From Cyprinodon diabolis (lineage: Eukaryota; Chordata; Actinopteri; Cyprinodontiformes; Cyprinodontidae): a stretch of 64,000 bases of DNA. Shown here piece after piece: positions 10,628 to 22,332 of this stretch; position 1 is the stretch's first letter, and every line of letters starts with the position of its first letter. The translations under genes and the position numbers were made by a program. A model generated the notes under the pieces. That model made no database searches. It saw only the letters and a program-made list of their open reading frames with translations, and had not been told where the DNA came from. The DNA is taken from positions 29,451,166 to 29,515,165 of the forward strand of contig CM060083.1 in NCBI GenBank assembly GCA_030533445.1. Direction: 5' to 3'.

Positions 10628-12352
10628 CTTTAAAGGATGTGGGGGAATAAATTCACAGATTGTTGAAGTGAAAAAAAAAAAACGGATTAGGAATCTGGAA
10701 AAAAGGTAATTCCTCCACATTTAATAGAAAATAAAAGATTTATTTATTTTTACTATAATACTTTTAACTGAAGGTCCTTGAAATAAACTTTAAAAATCAG
10801 GAGGTGTTTATGCAGAAGCATGACTCACAGACCCGCTCGGTAAAAAAAAAAACCAGCAGGGTATTTAGGTGATGATCAAACACTTCTGAAACTTTATCAT
10901 TCTGTCTAAAAAAAAAAAAAAACTGTTACTGTATGTTAATTTTTTAAATTCCAGCTTTAGGACCTAATTTGATAAAATAACTTATTTTCATTCACTGGTG
11001 AATTTCAGTAAATCTGAATTTCAATGAAATCATTTTTTAAACTAAGTTAGTCAGAAAGGGGAAGTTATAAGGCTTAGTATAAAAATATTTTTTTATATGT
11101 ATTATTTTTTGTTACAGAATACAGCAAAAGGCTGAATTCAGTTTCTTAGAGATTAAGAACAATGCAAAGGACCAAAAAAAAGGATTTTTGATGGAGAAAT
11201 GCCAGCCTTTTAAAAGTTTAGGTCAGGTGAGTTCACTGCACACTAAAGCACAGTGGAATCGTATAATTTAATCAGCATAAAGCAATAAAATAAAACAAAA
11301 ACTGAAATAAAAAGAGAGGGGAAGCTCTCCTAAATATTCTGTGCTTATTTTGGAATTCAGAAAACACAGCAAACAAACACTAAGAAAGGACTTGGCAACA
11401 ACTTTTTTAGCCCCTAGTTGCTTAAAGTTGTTCCTCATGAGAATGCAATAATAAATAGAAGAAATAAAAGCTTTAAAAATATCTATATGATTGTGATTAA
11501 AATATGTAAAAAAAATCTTGTTTGGGTTTAAGATGCTGAAAATAGTAACTTTTTGACAGAGAATTAACCAAGTTATTATTTTAGGTCTTTCCACCCAAGT
11601 TTCAAGTGAAGTCTGGAGTTAGGAAAGTCAAGATTAAAGGGAATGCAGGCAAAGGTATGCTGAGGACTAAATACTAAACGCAGTTCTAATGCTAACATTA
11701 AGCCCAAATTGGTTTCTTTATTGCCTTGATTCATAACTGTTATGTTATGAAGTTTGATGTTTGTGGTTTTCTATTCCCTACACAATTTACAACTTCAAAC
11801 AAACTTCTTTTTGATTAAAATCACATAACATTTTGATCTCAAGTCACAGAGAACTCACCAGCAATCATGGGAAAGCCCAAACAGTCTTTTTATGTTATAA
11901 TCAAGTGTAAAATAATTAAATCTGATTTGATCAAGTCACATGACTGAAGTCCGAAGCCCTGCTTTTTGACTGTATTACAGTTTACTCAGATAAACATGGC
12001 TTATTTTACTCTTCGTGTGTTTTATTTCAAATAGAAAATGTACTTTACTCTTTATGTTTCTTTTTCACAATAAAAATAGCCTTTATTATAAAGTCAGAGA
12101 AGCCAGAAATAAAAACATGCACAGTGTTAATTTTGAGCATCGTCCCTAAAGAAACAGCATATACGCCATCATGTCTCTGTGTAAACCATTTATCTTTTTA
12201 TCAACTGTGTAAAACAGTTAGTCGGTGTCAGTCATGCGGTATAAATAAATATAAATAATTTGTCAGCAGTACTAAAAGAAGAACCGCCCAAAAGATGCAT
12301 GGCAGCCAAATGAACTAGTCAAAACAATGGTATTGATGAGAGGAACATCTAC
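10628..12352 (-). other. unc5b: unc5b intron splitting Ig domain 2
   Basis: This 1725-bp GT-AG intron is AT-rich with several homopolymer runs. I see no exon or clear mobile element. A 108-codon minus-strand frame at 11268-11594 is hydrophobic and low-complexity and looks like chance. Confidence 0.8.
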
Positions 12353-12456
12353 CTCTGCAGCAGGCATGCCCTCCGGGGGCCGACACTGCAGCAACACCTC
12401 CTGCTCCAGCTGCACTTCCCTCCCAAGGGGCTCCTGCTCGAAGTTCTTCCTCAGGT
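12353..12456 (-). CDS. unc5b: unc5b exon: first half of Ig domain 2
   Basis: The exon encodes [20 protein letters not shown], then [14 protein letters not shown], the start of the second Ig domain with its first cysteine. The acceptor is tgtag before 12456. The donor is GAG/gtagat at 12352-12351. Length is 104 bp: its first two bases complete the tyrosine codon begun in the previous exon, and it leaves in phase 0. The [10 protein letters not shown] motif is a strong UNC5 signature. Confidence 0.96.
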
Positions 12457-12766
12457 CTACAGGGGGCGATACATGCATTGTGACTGACATGATGCCTATC
12501 TAGGTAATACTGTCTGACACACAAACACACTTATTTGCTTTGCATAACCTCTCTCACTGAATCACATTTTCTCACTCCATACTCTTATAAAAATGCAACA
12601 TGTCAATCCTACCACCTCACATATTTCCACAGGGGACCACCATGGGATGCTACAGCCAATTTGTTTGCACGTCTGCTTAAGCTGACACATACAGCAGGCA
12701 GAAAGTCTGAAATGTCACCTTTATCTCTGTATATCTCACACAAACACTCATAGCCTTGATACTGAC
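12457..12766 (-). other. unc5b: Short unc5b intron
   Basis: A 310-bp GT-AG intron with donor gtcagt; nothing else recognisable. Confidence 0.88.
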
Positions 12767-12910
12767 AAGCGATGCGAACGTAGGCCCGGTTGCTCTTGGT
12801 GGTGCCAGCTGAGCTCCATGCCACACACTGGCACCAGTAATCCTCCAGTCCAAACAGCTCCTCCACCTGTGTCCTGGATACGGAGATGTCCACTTCCCTC
12901 ACTACCAGAC
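12767..12910 (-). CDS. unc5b: unc5b exon: second half of Ig domain 1
   Basis: The exon encodes [20 protein letters not shown], then [19 protein letters not shown] and ending RAYVRIA. The WCQC motif supplies the second Ig cysteine plus the extra cysteine typical of UNC5 Ig1, the domain that contributes to netrin binding. The acceptor is tgcag before 12910 and the donor is GCTT/gtcagt at 12766-12765. Length is 144 bp, phase 1 in and phase 1 out. Confidence 0.96.
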
Positions 12911-13153
12911 CTGCACGGAGAGGACGGAGGTGGAGGGAGAAAAACCAGTGAGGCAAAAATTTCACAGTGCATTTAAATTATGCAATGGCTGAATGCCAGA
13001 AGCAGTTTCCATGCACATTAAATCCTAAAGGACCTAATGGATTATATAGCTGGAAATGATGTTGGTAATTAAATACGATGTTTATCTCTGTATAATACAA
13101 GGTGACATTACTGATTGTGTAACTGGGTTTACAGTTCTCTTTTGTAAGGATAC
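12911..13153 (-). other. unc5b: Short unc5b intron within Ig domain 1
   Basis: A 243-bp GT-AG intron (donor gtatcc) splitting Ig domain 1; no other content seen. Confidence 0.88.
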
Positions 13154-13384
13154 CTGTGACTTGGTCCAGGCTTTCTCTGGTGACATGATCGTTCTGATTG
13201 ACCCACTCCCCGTTACATTTAAAGTAGATCTGGGTAGCCGGCGACGCCCGGCAGCGCAGCTGGACCGGCCGATTCTTTACAATGAAGGCATCTTCTGGCT
13301 CTAGCAGGAACTCGGGGAGGGGCTCCGCTGGAGCCGACGGGTAGGAATCAGGGAGAACCTCGGATTCGCTGTAGTCGCTGCTCT
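13154..13384 (-). CDS. unc5b: unc5b exon: acidic N-terminus and first half of Ig domain 1
   Basis: UNC5B is a single-pass netrin-1 receptor that mediates repulsive guidance of axons and blood vessels and can trigger apoptosis when unbound. This exon encodes SSDYSESEVLPDSYPSAPAE, then the start of Ig1 with cysteines in LRCRASP and YFKCNGEW and the segment VNQNDHV. The SEVLPDSYPSAPAEPLP stretch is what points to UNC5B rather than UNC5A, C or D. The acceptor is ttccag before 13384 and the donor is ACAG/gtatcc at 13153-13152. Length is 231 bp, phase 1 in and out. The upstream exon with the signal peptide was not found to the right of this exon. Confidence 0.93.
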
Positions 13385-16300
13385 CTGGAAAAACACACAA
13401 TGCAGATGTAAGAAGGATAACTGTCCTTGAGAGTTAATATCCTGCAGATGGACTACAAAAAATGGGGGGAAAAAAATAACATAACATGGAAAAGTAAATC
13501 TGGACATAGTAAATGTACAGCACCTTATCTTGTGCATTTCAGTCCCACTTCAGGGTGTTAGGTGTATTTTGTGAAGCCATTTAAGGTGTTGACAGTGTGC
13601 ACCATAAGTGGTGACATTTTTGTTTCCACATATCGACACTAATCTGCTCAAGAGAGGCCCTCCTGCTTTCGTCTCTGTGGAAGAGTCTGCACTTCTGGGC
13701 TGAAGAGCAGAGCTGCTGACCTTTCACATATAGGTCCCGTTGATCGCACATTATCTCCTGACATTTCTGAGGTGACACATCACTCCAGGCAGCACTGCCA
13801 AGACTCTTCTCGTGACAAGGACAGAGATTTCCTGACCTCTTGAGCCAGACTTTTTCACCCTTATAAAGATAGGTAGATCCCACTTTTTGAAGGTTGCTGG
13901 GGTTTATTATAAGAAAATCCACTTAACTCTGAACTTGGCCAACCAAGTCATGTTATTAAGAAAGGTTTTGCCCTGAAAAATAACCTGAAGTTTTAAAACA
14001 AAGAAACACAAATAAGTTTTCTATACAAGTACCAAGTGGAACCTTAAGACAATAATAATTGACTACTTTTAAAAGAAAAGCTATTAGGCTGTCATTTAGC
14101 TGTGGGACATCTATTCCCAGAGCTATATAAGCAAAACCTTACACACACACAAAAAAAAAAATGAATGAAAGAAAGAAGAATAAAGAATTAAATTAATGTT
14201 AATGATTGTATAAATACTTTGAACTCATCTGTAAACAAAACCACTTTCACTGCCTTTGTCAGAAGTTCATTCTATCTGGCGCTCAAGTCGCCTTTTCTAC
14301 CTTCTATTCAAAGGTTCAATGTTGCCTTTCTTTGAACTGTTATCATCAATTTCCCTTTAGCACAATCCAGGTTATACATTTTAAATAGTGCTGACCTTCC
14401 TGCAGAAAACTTGCTTCTGCTCCTGAAAATGATCCAAATTCAATAAGCATTAAGTGAAAGACTGGAACAGAAAGCTGCAGACTGACGGCATCAGCTCCAG
14501 ACAGGAGGCTTCCAAAAACCTAGGGGCATATTCATTCCACTCAGCCCATTTTCCTCCTCTAACGTAAACACACAGATACACACACACAGATGGAAATGAG
14601 CACAAATAATAGCTGTGCCTCTCTCGCACAGCAGTCTCACAGTTCCTAAATCTCATTTGCTACACTCAGTGGATAAAGAGGTGTGTGAGCAAACACAGCC
14701 GATTGAAAACCAGGCAAATTTGCAGAGCTCAGTTTTCTGAATGCATCAAACCCAACCTGGTCACTTATTTTACTAACAGGAAACAAAAGAGAATACCGAT
14801 AAAATAGAAAGGCATCTTAAGCTATTGTGAGCATATTTCCATTCCTGTGCTCGGGAACCGCTTCATAATGTTTCGGGGCCTTAAAGGCAGGAAAAAAGCT
14901 CCACAAAGCTCAAAGCTCAGCTGAGTGGTGGCTGCAAGATACAAGAAGGTCAAGCCCTTCTCCAGGCTTTAACCAGGATAAACCCATCATCCTGTCTCCC
15001 TCTTGGTCTTTGTAAGTTCTGGCTTACATGTATATCTCCCTCTACCAATTCCAGACCTTTCAATTCACAACTTACTGGTAAAAAGCAAGTCTTTCATCTA
15101 CAGCCAGTTTACAGTCGCTATCTGTCAGAAAGCTGGAGGGTGCTCAGAGTGCAGCAGAACAATAAGACTTTAGATAAAGAAAAACTTCCTCTCTGTTCAT
15201 GTGATTGTAAATTACAATTGAAAGTGGATGAACTCATTGTATTTAATAAGGTTTATTAACAGAAAAACTCTTCAGTGTAGAAGGAGGAAGCAGAAAGTGT
15301 TTTTAAGATCTCATAGGAATCAAGAGCTGCACAGTCTCTGAAAATAAAGCAGCATTTTCTGCATGTTAAGCATCATTCAGGTGCCCAGAGGAAAACTTCT
15401 ACCTTAATAATCATTGTGATTTTGAAAATTTACATACGTCCAAGAAAAGGCTCCTAAAGCACAGCTTATCACAGCAACGGTTAACGGAAGATTTACAGTA
15501 AAGGAGTTGAACCTGTGATCAGAGAAATACAGCTACTTGATATTCTTCCATTTAAAAATGCTTTGTGCACACCTTCAACAAAGCCCTGGAGGTTGAAGGT
15601 CATATCAAAGGAACTTTATCTCTACCTCAACCATTTTTGCATAGTGAATTTTTGTCCATAAAGTAAGTTTTTACCCTGATTGATTCACTGAAAACAGATG
15701 TTGGTAAATAAGGGGCCCATAGAGCTATCCTGGTTCCTGGAAATGGTTTATTGTGTCTAAAGATGTCTTCTTATACATTATATTTTATATGCATAATTTA
15801 CAGGAGTTTAAGCTGAATTATTAAACAAAGCTTTTTTTAAATCAGAAATGCCACAACTCAGAAATCCACTTTGAAGGTTTAGAGGTAAGATTAAAAGCTT
15901 TACCTTCCTACCAGGACACTAGGGGATAGTTCTTCCTTCATCCTTTGTTTTTACAATGGTGAACAGATAGAACACTAATGGGTCTAACAAGGTAAAATGT
16001 GACTTTCATTCCTGAATCACTTTCTTTCACGGGAAAAGCAAAACTGACCATGTGTTGTCTCCTCAAACCCCAGGAAATAAACAAGTAGACTACTAACATG
16101 GATCTTGGAAGGTGTCATTATAACAACATAATGTATCTTTACATTTGCACAGAAAAAGGAAAAAAAGTGTAACAATGTTAGATCGCTGATTACGATCTAG
16201 ACAGATAGAAAGGCATGACTGCATGTGAAAATAACTGTGTGTCAGAGTGAGTCAGAGCACTCAACTGTTTTCATTTTGGGTTCTCTGAAAGAAATCGGAA

Positions 16301-17439
16301 AGCTTTAGGGCTGAAAGTGAATGATTTTTACACAAAGGCAGTATCCAGGCAATTACATTTCAAGAATTTCGATGATTTCAGGACAGGCTGTGCAAATAAC
16401 ATCTCAGTCCCATTATCCCTGAATGATTTGTTCACAGTCCCACAACATGACAGGAAAATAAAAATACTGTTTATCCTTATTTCAGAGGGTTGGGCAATGC
16501 AGAGTTGCAGGGGAGAATTAAAGTACATTAACATGCAGCAGTTTGTAGAAGTAATAAAACTTCTCTACCAGTTTTTCACTAGTTTACCACACCAGCTGTT
16601 TTGGTATTTGTCTTGTCTCCTATGCATCCCTACATGGCTTTAATTGAAAGTGGCAGCCAGGAAGTTTGACTTCATGACTGCCTCTCAACAACTCCAAAGT
16701 CTTGGCATTATAGTAAAGCATGGAACTAACAGTTGTCATGTCGACAGATTCTTCCACCTGAGCTGAAACTCTGCAGCTCCTCCACAGTCACACTGGAGCT
16801 CTTTGTTCTCCTTGTTCCTCCAGTCTTTACATTTTAATGTCACAGACTGAAAAGAGCTCTGGGACATGTCTAAAACATTTTGTTTTAAAAATGTTTCATT
16901 TAAACTTCCTTACCACCTCCTCCCTGACCTTTCTGCTGTGTCCCTTTGTGTTCATGAGGCCTTTTGCTCATAATGCACTCTAGAAAACCTCTTAGGCCTT
17001 CACAAAAAAACTTGATATTTACTGAGGTCAAATTATGGGCGGATTCTAGAAGAAAGACTCCAGATCTTATTTAGCAGTATTACTTCCCTGATTTTCATTA
17101 GTTAGGAGTATTTATTTTGCTCAAATGTAGAAAACTATGCATTACTTTGGTTTGGTCTGCTATAATAACAGTACAAGTAAGAACATGCAACATGCATATC
17201 AGTACGAGTAAGAGTACAATTCACTGAGGTTTGTGTTGCAATGTAACGGTGTGAATTTAAGTGCTGCTTATCCTGACTCATGTTCCTCAAACAGTTTCTT
17301 TTACTACTCTCTGCAAGGTAAACCATGTTGGATTAACCACGATCAAGTATGTCCAGTTTACTTAAACCTGCACATACTTGCGAACAAATACAACTTGGAC
17401 ATTTAACGCCTCTCAACCAAAAGCTTCAGATTGGACGTG
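13385..17439. other. unc5b: Start of the presumed large first intron of unc5b
   Basis: Noncoding, AT-rich sequence. A 113-codon minus-strand frame at 13581-13922 has no signal peptide, no recognised domain and no counterpart in the receptor family, so I do not call it. No transposon was identified in this part. Confidence 0.45.
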
Positions 17440-17760
17440 AACTGCAATCAGCGCGCCGCTAGCAATCCTCCCCCTCCCCTCTCCCTTCACTAAGCCGTCG
17501 CCTCCACTCTTTCAGACTCTGAAATCTTTGTCAATAACCAATTGTGTTGCCCTCCTCCTCGCCCCTCACCCTCGCTCCTTTTCTCTTTGTCCAGCATTGA
17601 TCGGTCCGTGTTCAAACATCGGCTGAAAACACAGCCTGTCAGTCTTCAGGCATAACGGGCGAGCGTGCGGGGAGAGGAAGAGACAGAGCCGTTTGGGCCA
17701 AGACTAGATGGGAGGAGAGGTCGGTATGTTTCCACTCAGCGCAGTGTGTGTGTTTTTTCT
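17440..17760. promoter_or_regulatory. Candidate CpG-containing regulatory block
   Basis: Against an AT-rich background this block is GC-rich, with CpGs such as cagcgcgccgctagc at about 17450 and gggcgagcgtgcgggg at about 17658, plus long C/T runs. It could be an enhancer, an alternative promoter or first exon of the receptor gene, or only a compositional island. I see no open frame with a signal peptide and a donor in the right phase. The call rests on composition alone. Confidence 0.25.
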
Positions 17761-20723
17761 GGGCCCTGCAGGGGTGCACGGTTTAATTAAAATAAAAAAC
17801 ATTTTTTGGATAACAGAGGTAGGAGATATAAACAAAAAACAAGATCTGTCTCTCCCACCCCAGCCTGTCTCACTGTAATATAATGGAGCCAGGAGTTTAA
17901 AGCAGAACCTGTGTTTTTGGGCCAGCATGCAAACATCCATCAGAGCTCAGCAGCTGGCAATTTGTGCAAAACAGAGGAGCCTTAAAGATGCAAACTCCTT
18001 GCTGTGCAGCACAGCAAGTCTTTTATTACTCTAATGACAGACAGCTAGACACCAAACACAGGCTTGTTGCTATTCTTCCTCTCAGAGAACAATCATGTGA
18101 ACACGCACGCACTCAGCCACACTGGAGATGACAGCCTATGCTTATGCGGTGCGCTCTCAACAACTCCTATTTATGCAAGCTAAATTCGACTGTAGGTGAA
18201 GCGGTCCCTTCCATTGTACGCCCCGGACCAGCTGGGAACCAGAGAGCCAGGGCGGAAGGGAACTTAAGGGCGGCGTGGGATGAAGATGGCAGGAAATGTG
18301 GGCTAAGGTGACAGGCTGGGAAGACGAGAGGCGCTGGCTTAAGATGGTTCAAGATGCTCAAACAGGAGAGACGCACAGCAGCGGGTGGCTATAGTATCTG
18401 GCAGGGGAAATGAATCATGTCTGTCTCCATCTCCTGTCTGACTGAATCACTCTCTGTTGTTCTCTTTTTGTCTTCCAACCCTTTGCCTCTCATTCTCAGA
18501 CATACACACACATGGATGACTGTAATTTTCTTACCCCCAGCACCTCTAGCCAAAGTGGAGTCTAAAGTATCTGTACTTTGTCATTACCTTTACAGAGTTA
18601 GTCATTACTGTCCCCTCCAGTGCCCTTACTATCCCAATGCTGCACTGTAAAAGGGGGGGCACGCAGAAGAGAATAAAGGAGGAACAGGAGTGCTTTGAAG
18701 CAGCCAAACAACTGAGAAGCACCGTAAAAGACACGAGGTCAAGCTGTATTTGGCAGGATCAGAACTCTTTTATTTTTCTTCCTTTAAGTATCCTATGAGG
18801 TCAAAAAGAAACAAACACCCCACCCCAGCCTCATCCCCCCTGTACTGCCTGTGACTATGGAGCACTTTTCTTTTAGCCATCCCCTCACACCAGTTCCTCC
18901 TTCGCTCCTGCCTCCTCGGGTCAAACCTTTCCAGATGACTTCAAATGGCAAAGAGTTTTGTTGGTCTCATGGTTCAAAACCACAATTGTTCATTCATTTC
19001 AGTATTTCCTAATAAAAAAAAATGAAACTCATGAGCAAATAGCTGACATTAAATTTCCACTTAAGTACCACCAAAGACAGTTAAAGTACCATCATTCCTA
19101 CATGTAATACAGTAGCAGAACAAAGGATCCAAACTATTTAATTGAAGCGTCTGTTGTGCATTTACAGTGGAAATCCAGTGTCTAACTAGTTTTCTTTCAT
19201 AATTTCCCAGCGCTAAACCCCCTGATGCATTCTCCTTATACCCTTGCATCTGCTCTAGTCCTTAGGACCCTATGTCCTAAATTCACTCCTCAGTATGAAT
19301 ATTTACTCCTGTGGATGCCTGAAATGAACAATTGCCTTAATTTAGGTGGGTTGAACCAGAAAAACATTTCAAACATGAAAATCATGTCCGTCATTGTTCC
19401 CAGAATCCACCACAGGTCATTGATCGCATGCCTAAACCTAACTTCAAAGCTTCTCCAAACGCCAACTTTAAATTCTAAGCAAAGTATTCAAATATAGGAG
19501 GACTAGGGCTGCAGCTGTTGATTATTTAAGTCATGGAATAATCTAGTTATTATTTTGTTAGATTAAATAAATTATCAAAAAAGAGTTTTTGTAAATGAAC
19601 ACACCTCCGTAAATAAGTGCTTTACCTTAGAGAAAAAAAGAACATTTATTGAACATTTTGAATGCCTATAAGTGGCTAAAACAATAAATTAAACTCTGCA
19701 CTCAAAACGTCACTTGAGGACCTCAGGGTAGATCTTAAATGCAAAATGTATATCAACTGAAGTGCATGCCAACAGAGTTGACAGAGACTCCTGGATAGAT
19801 GGCAAAACGTTTTCATGAAAACTTAACGCAAATCCGGTTGCCTCCAATTGAACCCTGTTTGTTTCCCTGACCTGGATGATTGATAATTGGCAAAAAGAAA
19901 ATATATGTATTTATTTGTACAGTTTTATACTGCAATTATAGTTTAAGCTCAAATAAGAGCTTCAACACTTAGCATAAGCACCGTAATACATGAATGAACA
20001 TATAAAAAACGCATGAACACATTAGACACATTTTGCTGAAGTGCACTGAAAAAAGAAATGATAACACTTGGATAGCTTTATCAGAGGTATGGTGCATTTG
20101 AAAAGAAAAGTGAAAAGAAAAGATTGGAGTTGGAGTGTCAGATGTGACTCCAATGAAGCAGCTTGTCACCATAGCTACGAGCAAAAGATTGAAAATGTGT
20201 AAAATGATCTTTAATGTATATATGCTTAAATCCTTCTTCATAATTAATAACTAATATGCATATGTTTTTCTTTTATATTTTTTACGTTAAAAAAAGTCTT
20301 TTTAAGGTAGAATGTTATTCCAGACCTGCACGGAGCTTATTTCTGGATGAGACCATTAGGGACAAACAGATTTTAAGGGCAGACACTTATATTATAAAAA
20401 CGCTTCCGGTGACAGACGCCAATTAATACAGTGATCAGCAGCCATTATGTAACATTGATTGACTGAGCATATACATCATCCTCATCCAATCTACCTCATT
20501 ACCGTCTTTCTGCGAGGACGCCCCGGGGTGCGAGTTTCACACACCGAGTCTGGTAGAAAAAGACAGAGATGGATGACGGGAGGCAGTCTCTCCTTGCCTG
20601 CCTTAAAGGACAATTACGCTGAATGATTGATATTCACACTGACCTCATCTTCATCAGCCTGAAAGAAACCCAGGGCTGCAGGAAAGAGAGGAAACCAGCA
20701 GGGGAAAGATGAAGAAAGGAATA
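17761..20723. other. Intron sequence left of Tc1 copy B
   Basis: Noncoding. It contains a one-ended hAT-like remnant beginning about 19504 and a moderately GC-rich stretch at 18120-18400. No coding exon could be supported. Confidence 0.4.
19504..19600 (+). repeat. One-ended hAT-like element remnant
   Basis: The segment starts tagggctgcagctgttgatt and runs into TAAT/ATTA-rich sequence. This resembles the terminal repeat of small hAT-like elements, also seen at 55786. No matching inverted end was found downstream, so this is probably a truncated copy and its right limit is arbitrary. Confidence 0.4.
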
Positions 20724-22332
20724 CAGGTGCTGGTCATAAAATTAGAATATCATGAAAAAGTAGATTGATTTCAGTAATTCCATTTAAAAAGTGAAACTTG
20801 TATATTATATTCATACATTACATACAAACTCATATATTTCAGATGTTTATTTTGTTTAATTTTGATGATTACAAATGACAACAAATGAAAATCTCAAATT
20901 CATCATATCAGAAAATTAGAATATTACTGAAGTCCAATAAAAACAAAGGATTTATAGAAATGTTGGCCAACTGAAAAGTATGAACATGAAAAGTATGAGC
21001 ATGTACAGCACTCAGTATTTAGTTGGGCCTCCTTTGGCCTGTATTACTGCAGCAATGCGGCGTGGCATGGAGTCGATCAGTCTGTGGCACTGCTCAGGTG
21101 TTATGATAGCCCAGGTTGCTCTAATAGTGGCTTTTAGCTCTTCTGAATTGTTGGGTCTGGTGTATTGCATCTTCTTCTTCACAATACCCCATAGATTTTC
21201 TATGGGGTTAAGGTCAGGAGAGTTTGCTGGCCAATTAAGAACAGGGATACCATGGTCCTTCAACCAGGTACTGGTAGCTTTGGCACTGTGTGCAGGTGCC
21301 AAGTCCTGTTGGAAAATGAAATCTGCATCTCCAAAAAGTTGGTCAGCTGCAGGAAGCATGAAGTGCTCTAAAACTTCCTGGTATGTGGCTGCGTTGACCC
21401 TGGACCTCAGAAAACACAATGGACCAACACCAGCAGATGACATGGCACCCCAAACCATCACTGACTGTGGAAACTTTACACTGGACTTCAAGCAACGTGG
21501 ATGAAGTGCCTCTCTTCTTTTCCTCCAGACTCTGGGACCTTGATTTCCAAAGGAAATGCAAAATTTACTTTCATCAGAGAACATGACTTTGGACCACTCA
21601 CCAGCAGTCCAGTCCTGTTTCTCTTTAGCCCAGGCAAGACGCTTCTGACGCTGTCTGTGGTTCAAGAGTGGCTTGACACAAGGAATGCGACAGCAGAAAC
21701 CCATGTCTTTCATACGTCTGTGTGTGGTGGTTCTTGAAGCACTCACTCCAGCTGCAGTCCACTCTTTGTGAATCTCCCCCACATTTTTGAATGGGTTTTG
21801 TTTCACAATCCTCTCCAGGGTGCGGTTATCTCTCTTGCTTGTACACTTTTTTCGACCACATCTTTTCCTTCCCTTCGCCTCTCTATTAATGTGCTTGGAC
21901 ACTGAGCTCTGTGAACAGCCAGCCTCTTTAGCGATGACCTTTTGTGTCTTGCCCTCCTTGTGCAAGGTGTCGATGGTCGTCTTTTGGACAACTGTCAAGT
22001 CAGCAGTCTTCCCCATGATTGTGTAGCCTATAGAACTAGACTGAAAGACCATTTAAAGGCTTTTGCAGGTGGTTTGAGTTAATTAGCTGATTAGAGTGTG
22101 GCACCAGGGGCCATCAATTTTGAACCTTTTCACAATATTCTAATTTTCTGATATGATGAATTTGAGATTTTCATTTGTCATTTGTAATCATCAAAATTAA
22201 ACAAAATAAACATCTGAAATATATGAGTTTGTATGTAATGTATGAATATAATATACAAGTTTCACTTTTTAAATGGAATTACTGAAATCAATCTACTTTT
22301 TCATGATATTCTAATTTTATGACCAGCACCTG
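20724..22332 (-). mobile_element. Full-length Tc1-like transposon, copy B
   Basis: This 1609-bp element is the same family as the copy at 1277-2888, in the opposite orientation. TA flanks it at 20722-20723 and 22333-22334. It is 3 bp shorter because the terminal repeat at the transposase 5' side lacks TTG near 22178. By eye I see only about four other differences in the coding part, so the two copies are nearly identical. It lies in the same sense as the netrin receptor gene, inside its presumed first intron. Confidence 0.95.
21012..22016 (-). CDS. Tc1-like transposase, intact (copy B)
   Basis: The 334-residue DD34E transposase has no stops or frameshifts. The start at 22016 (MGKTADLTVV) has a good context; an in-frame ATG at 22052 would add 12 residues. 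Catalytic residues are D148, D238 and E273, with paired N-terminal DNA-binding helices and the basic GRKRCGRKK linker. It differs from the other copy at residues 6, 16 and 80 (D, D and G here). Acidic residues in the first helix and G at 80 look like the ordinary family state, so this copy is the better candidate for activity. That judgement is from general knowledge of the family, not an alignment. Confidence 0.95.
   Translation of the reverse strand: MGKTADLTVVQKTTIDTLHKEGKTQKVIAKEAGCSQSSVSKHINREAKGRKRCGRKKCTSKRDNRTLERIVKQNPFKNVGEIHKEWTAAGVSASRTTTHRRMKDMGFCCRIPCVKPLLNHRQRQKRLAWAKEKQDWTAGEWSKVMFSDESKFCISFGNQGPRVWRKRREALHPRCLKSSVKFPQSVMVWGAMSSAGVGPLCFLRSRVNAATYQEVLEHFMLPAADQLFGDADFIFQQDLAPAHSAKATSTWLKDHGIPVLNWPANSPDLNPIENLWGIVKKKMQYTRPNNSEELKATIRATWAIITPEQCHRLIDSMPRRIAAVIQAKGGPTKY

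Noticed and set aside
13581..13922. 113-codon minus-strand open frame just upstream of the first found unc5b exon, considered as exon 1
   Set aside because: It has no signal peptide, no similarity to the receptor N-terminus and no donor in the needed phase.
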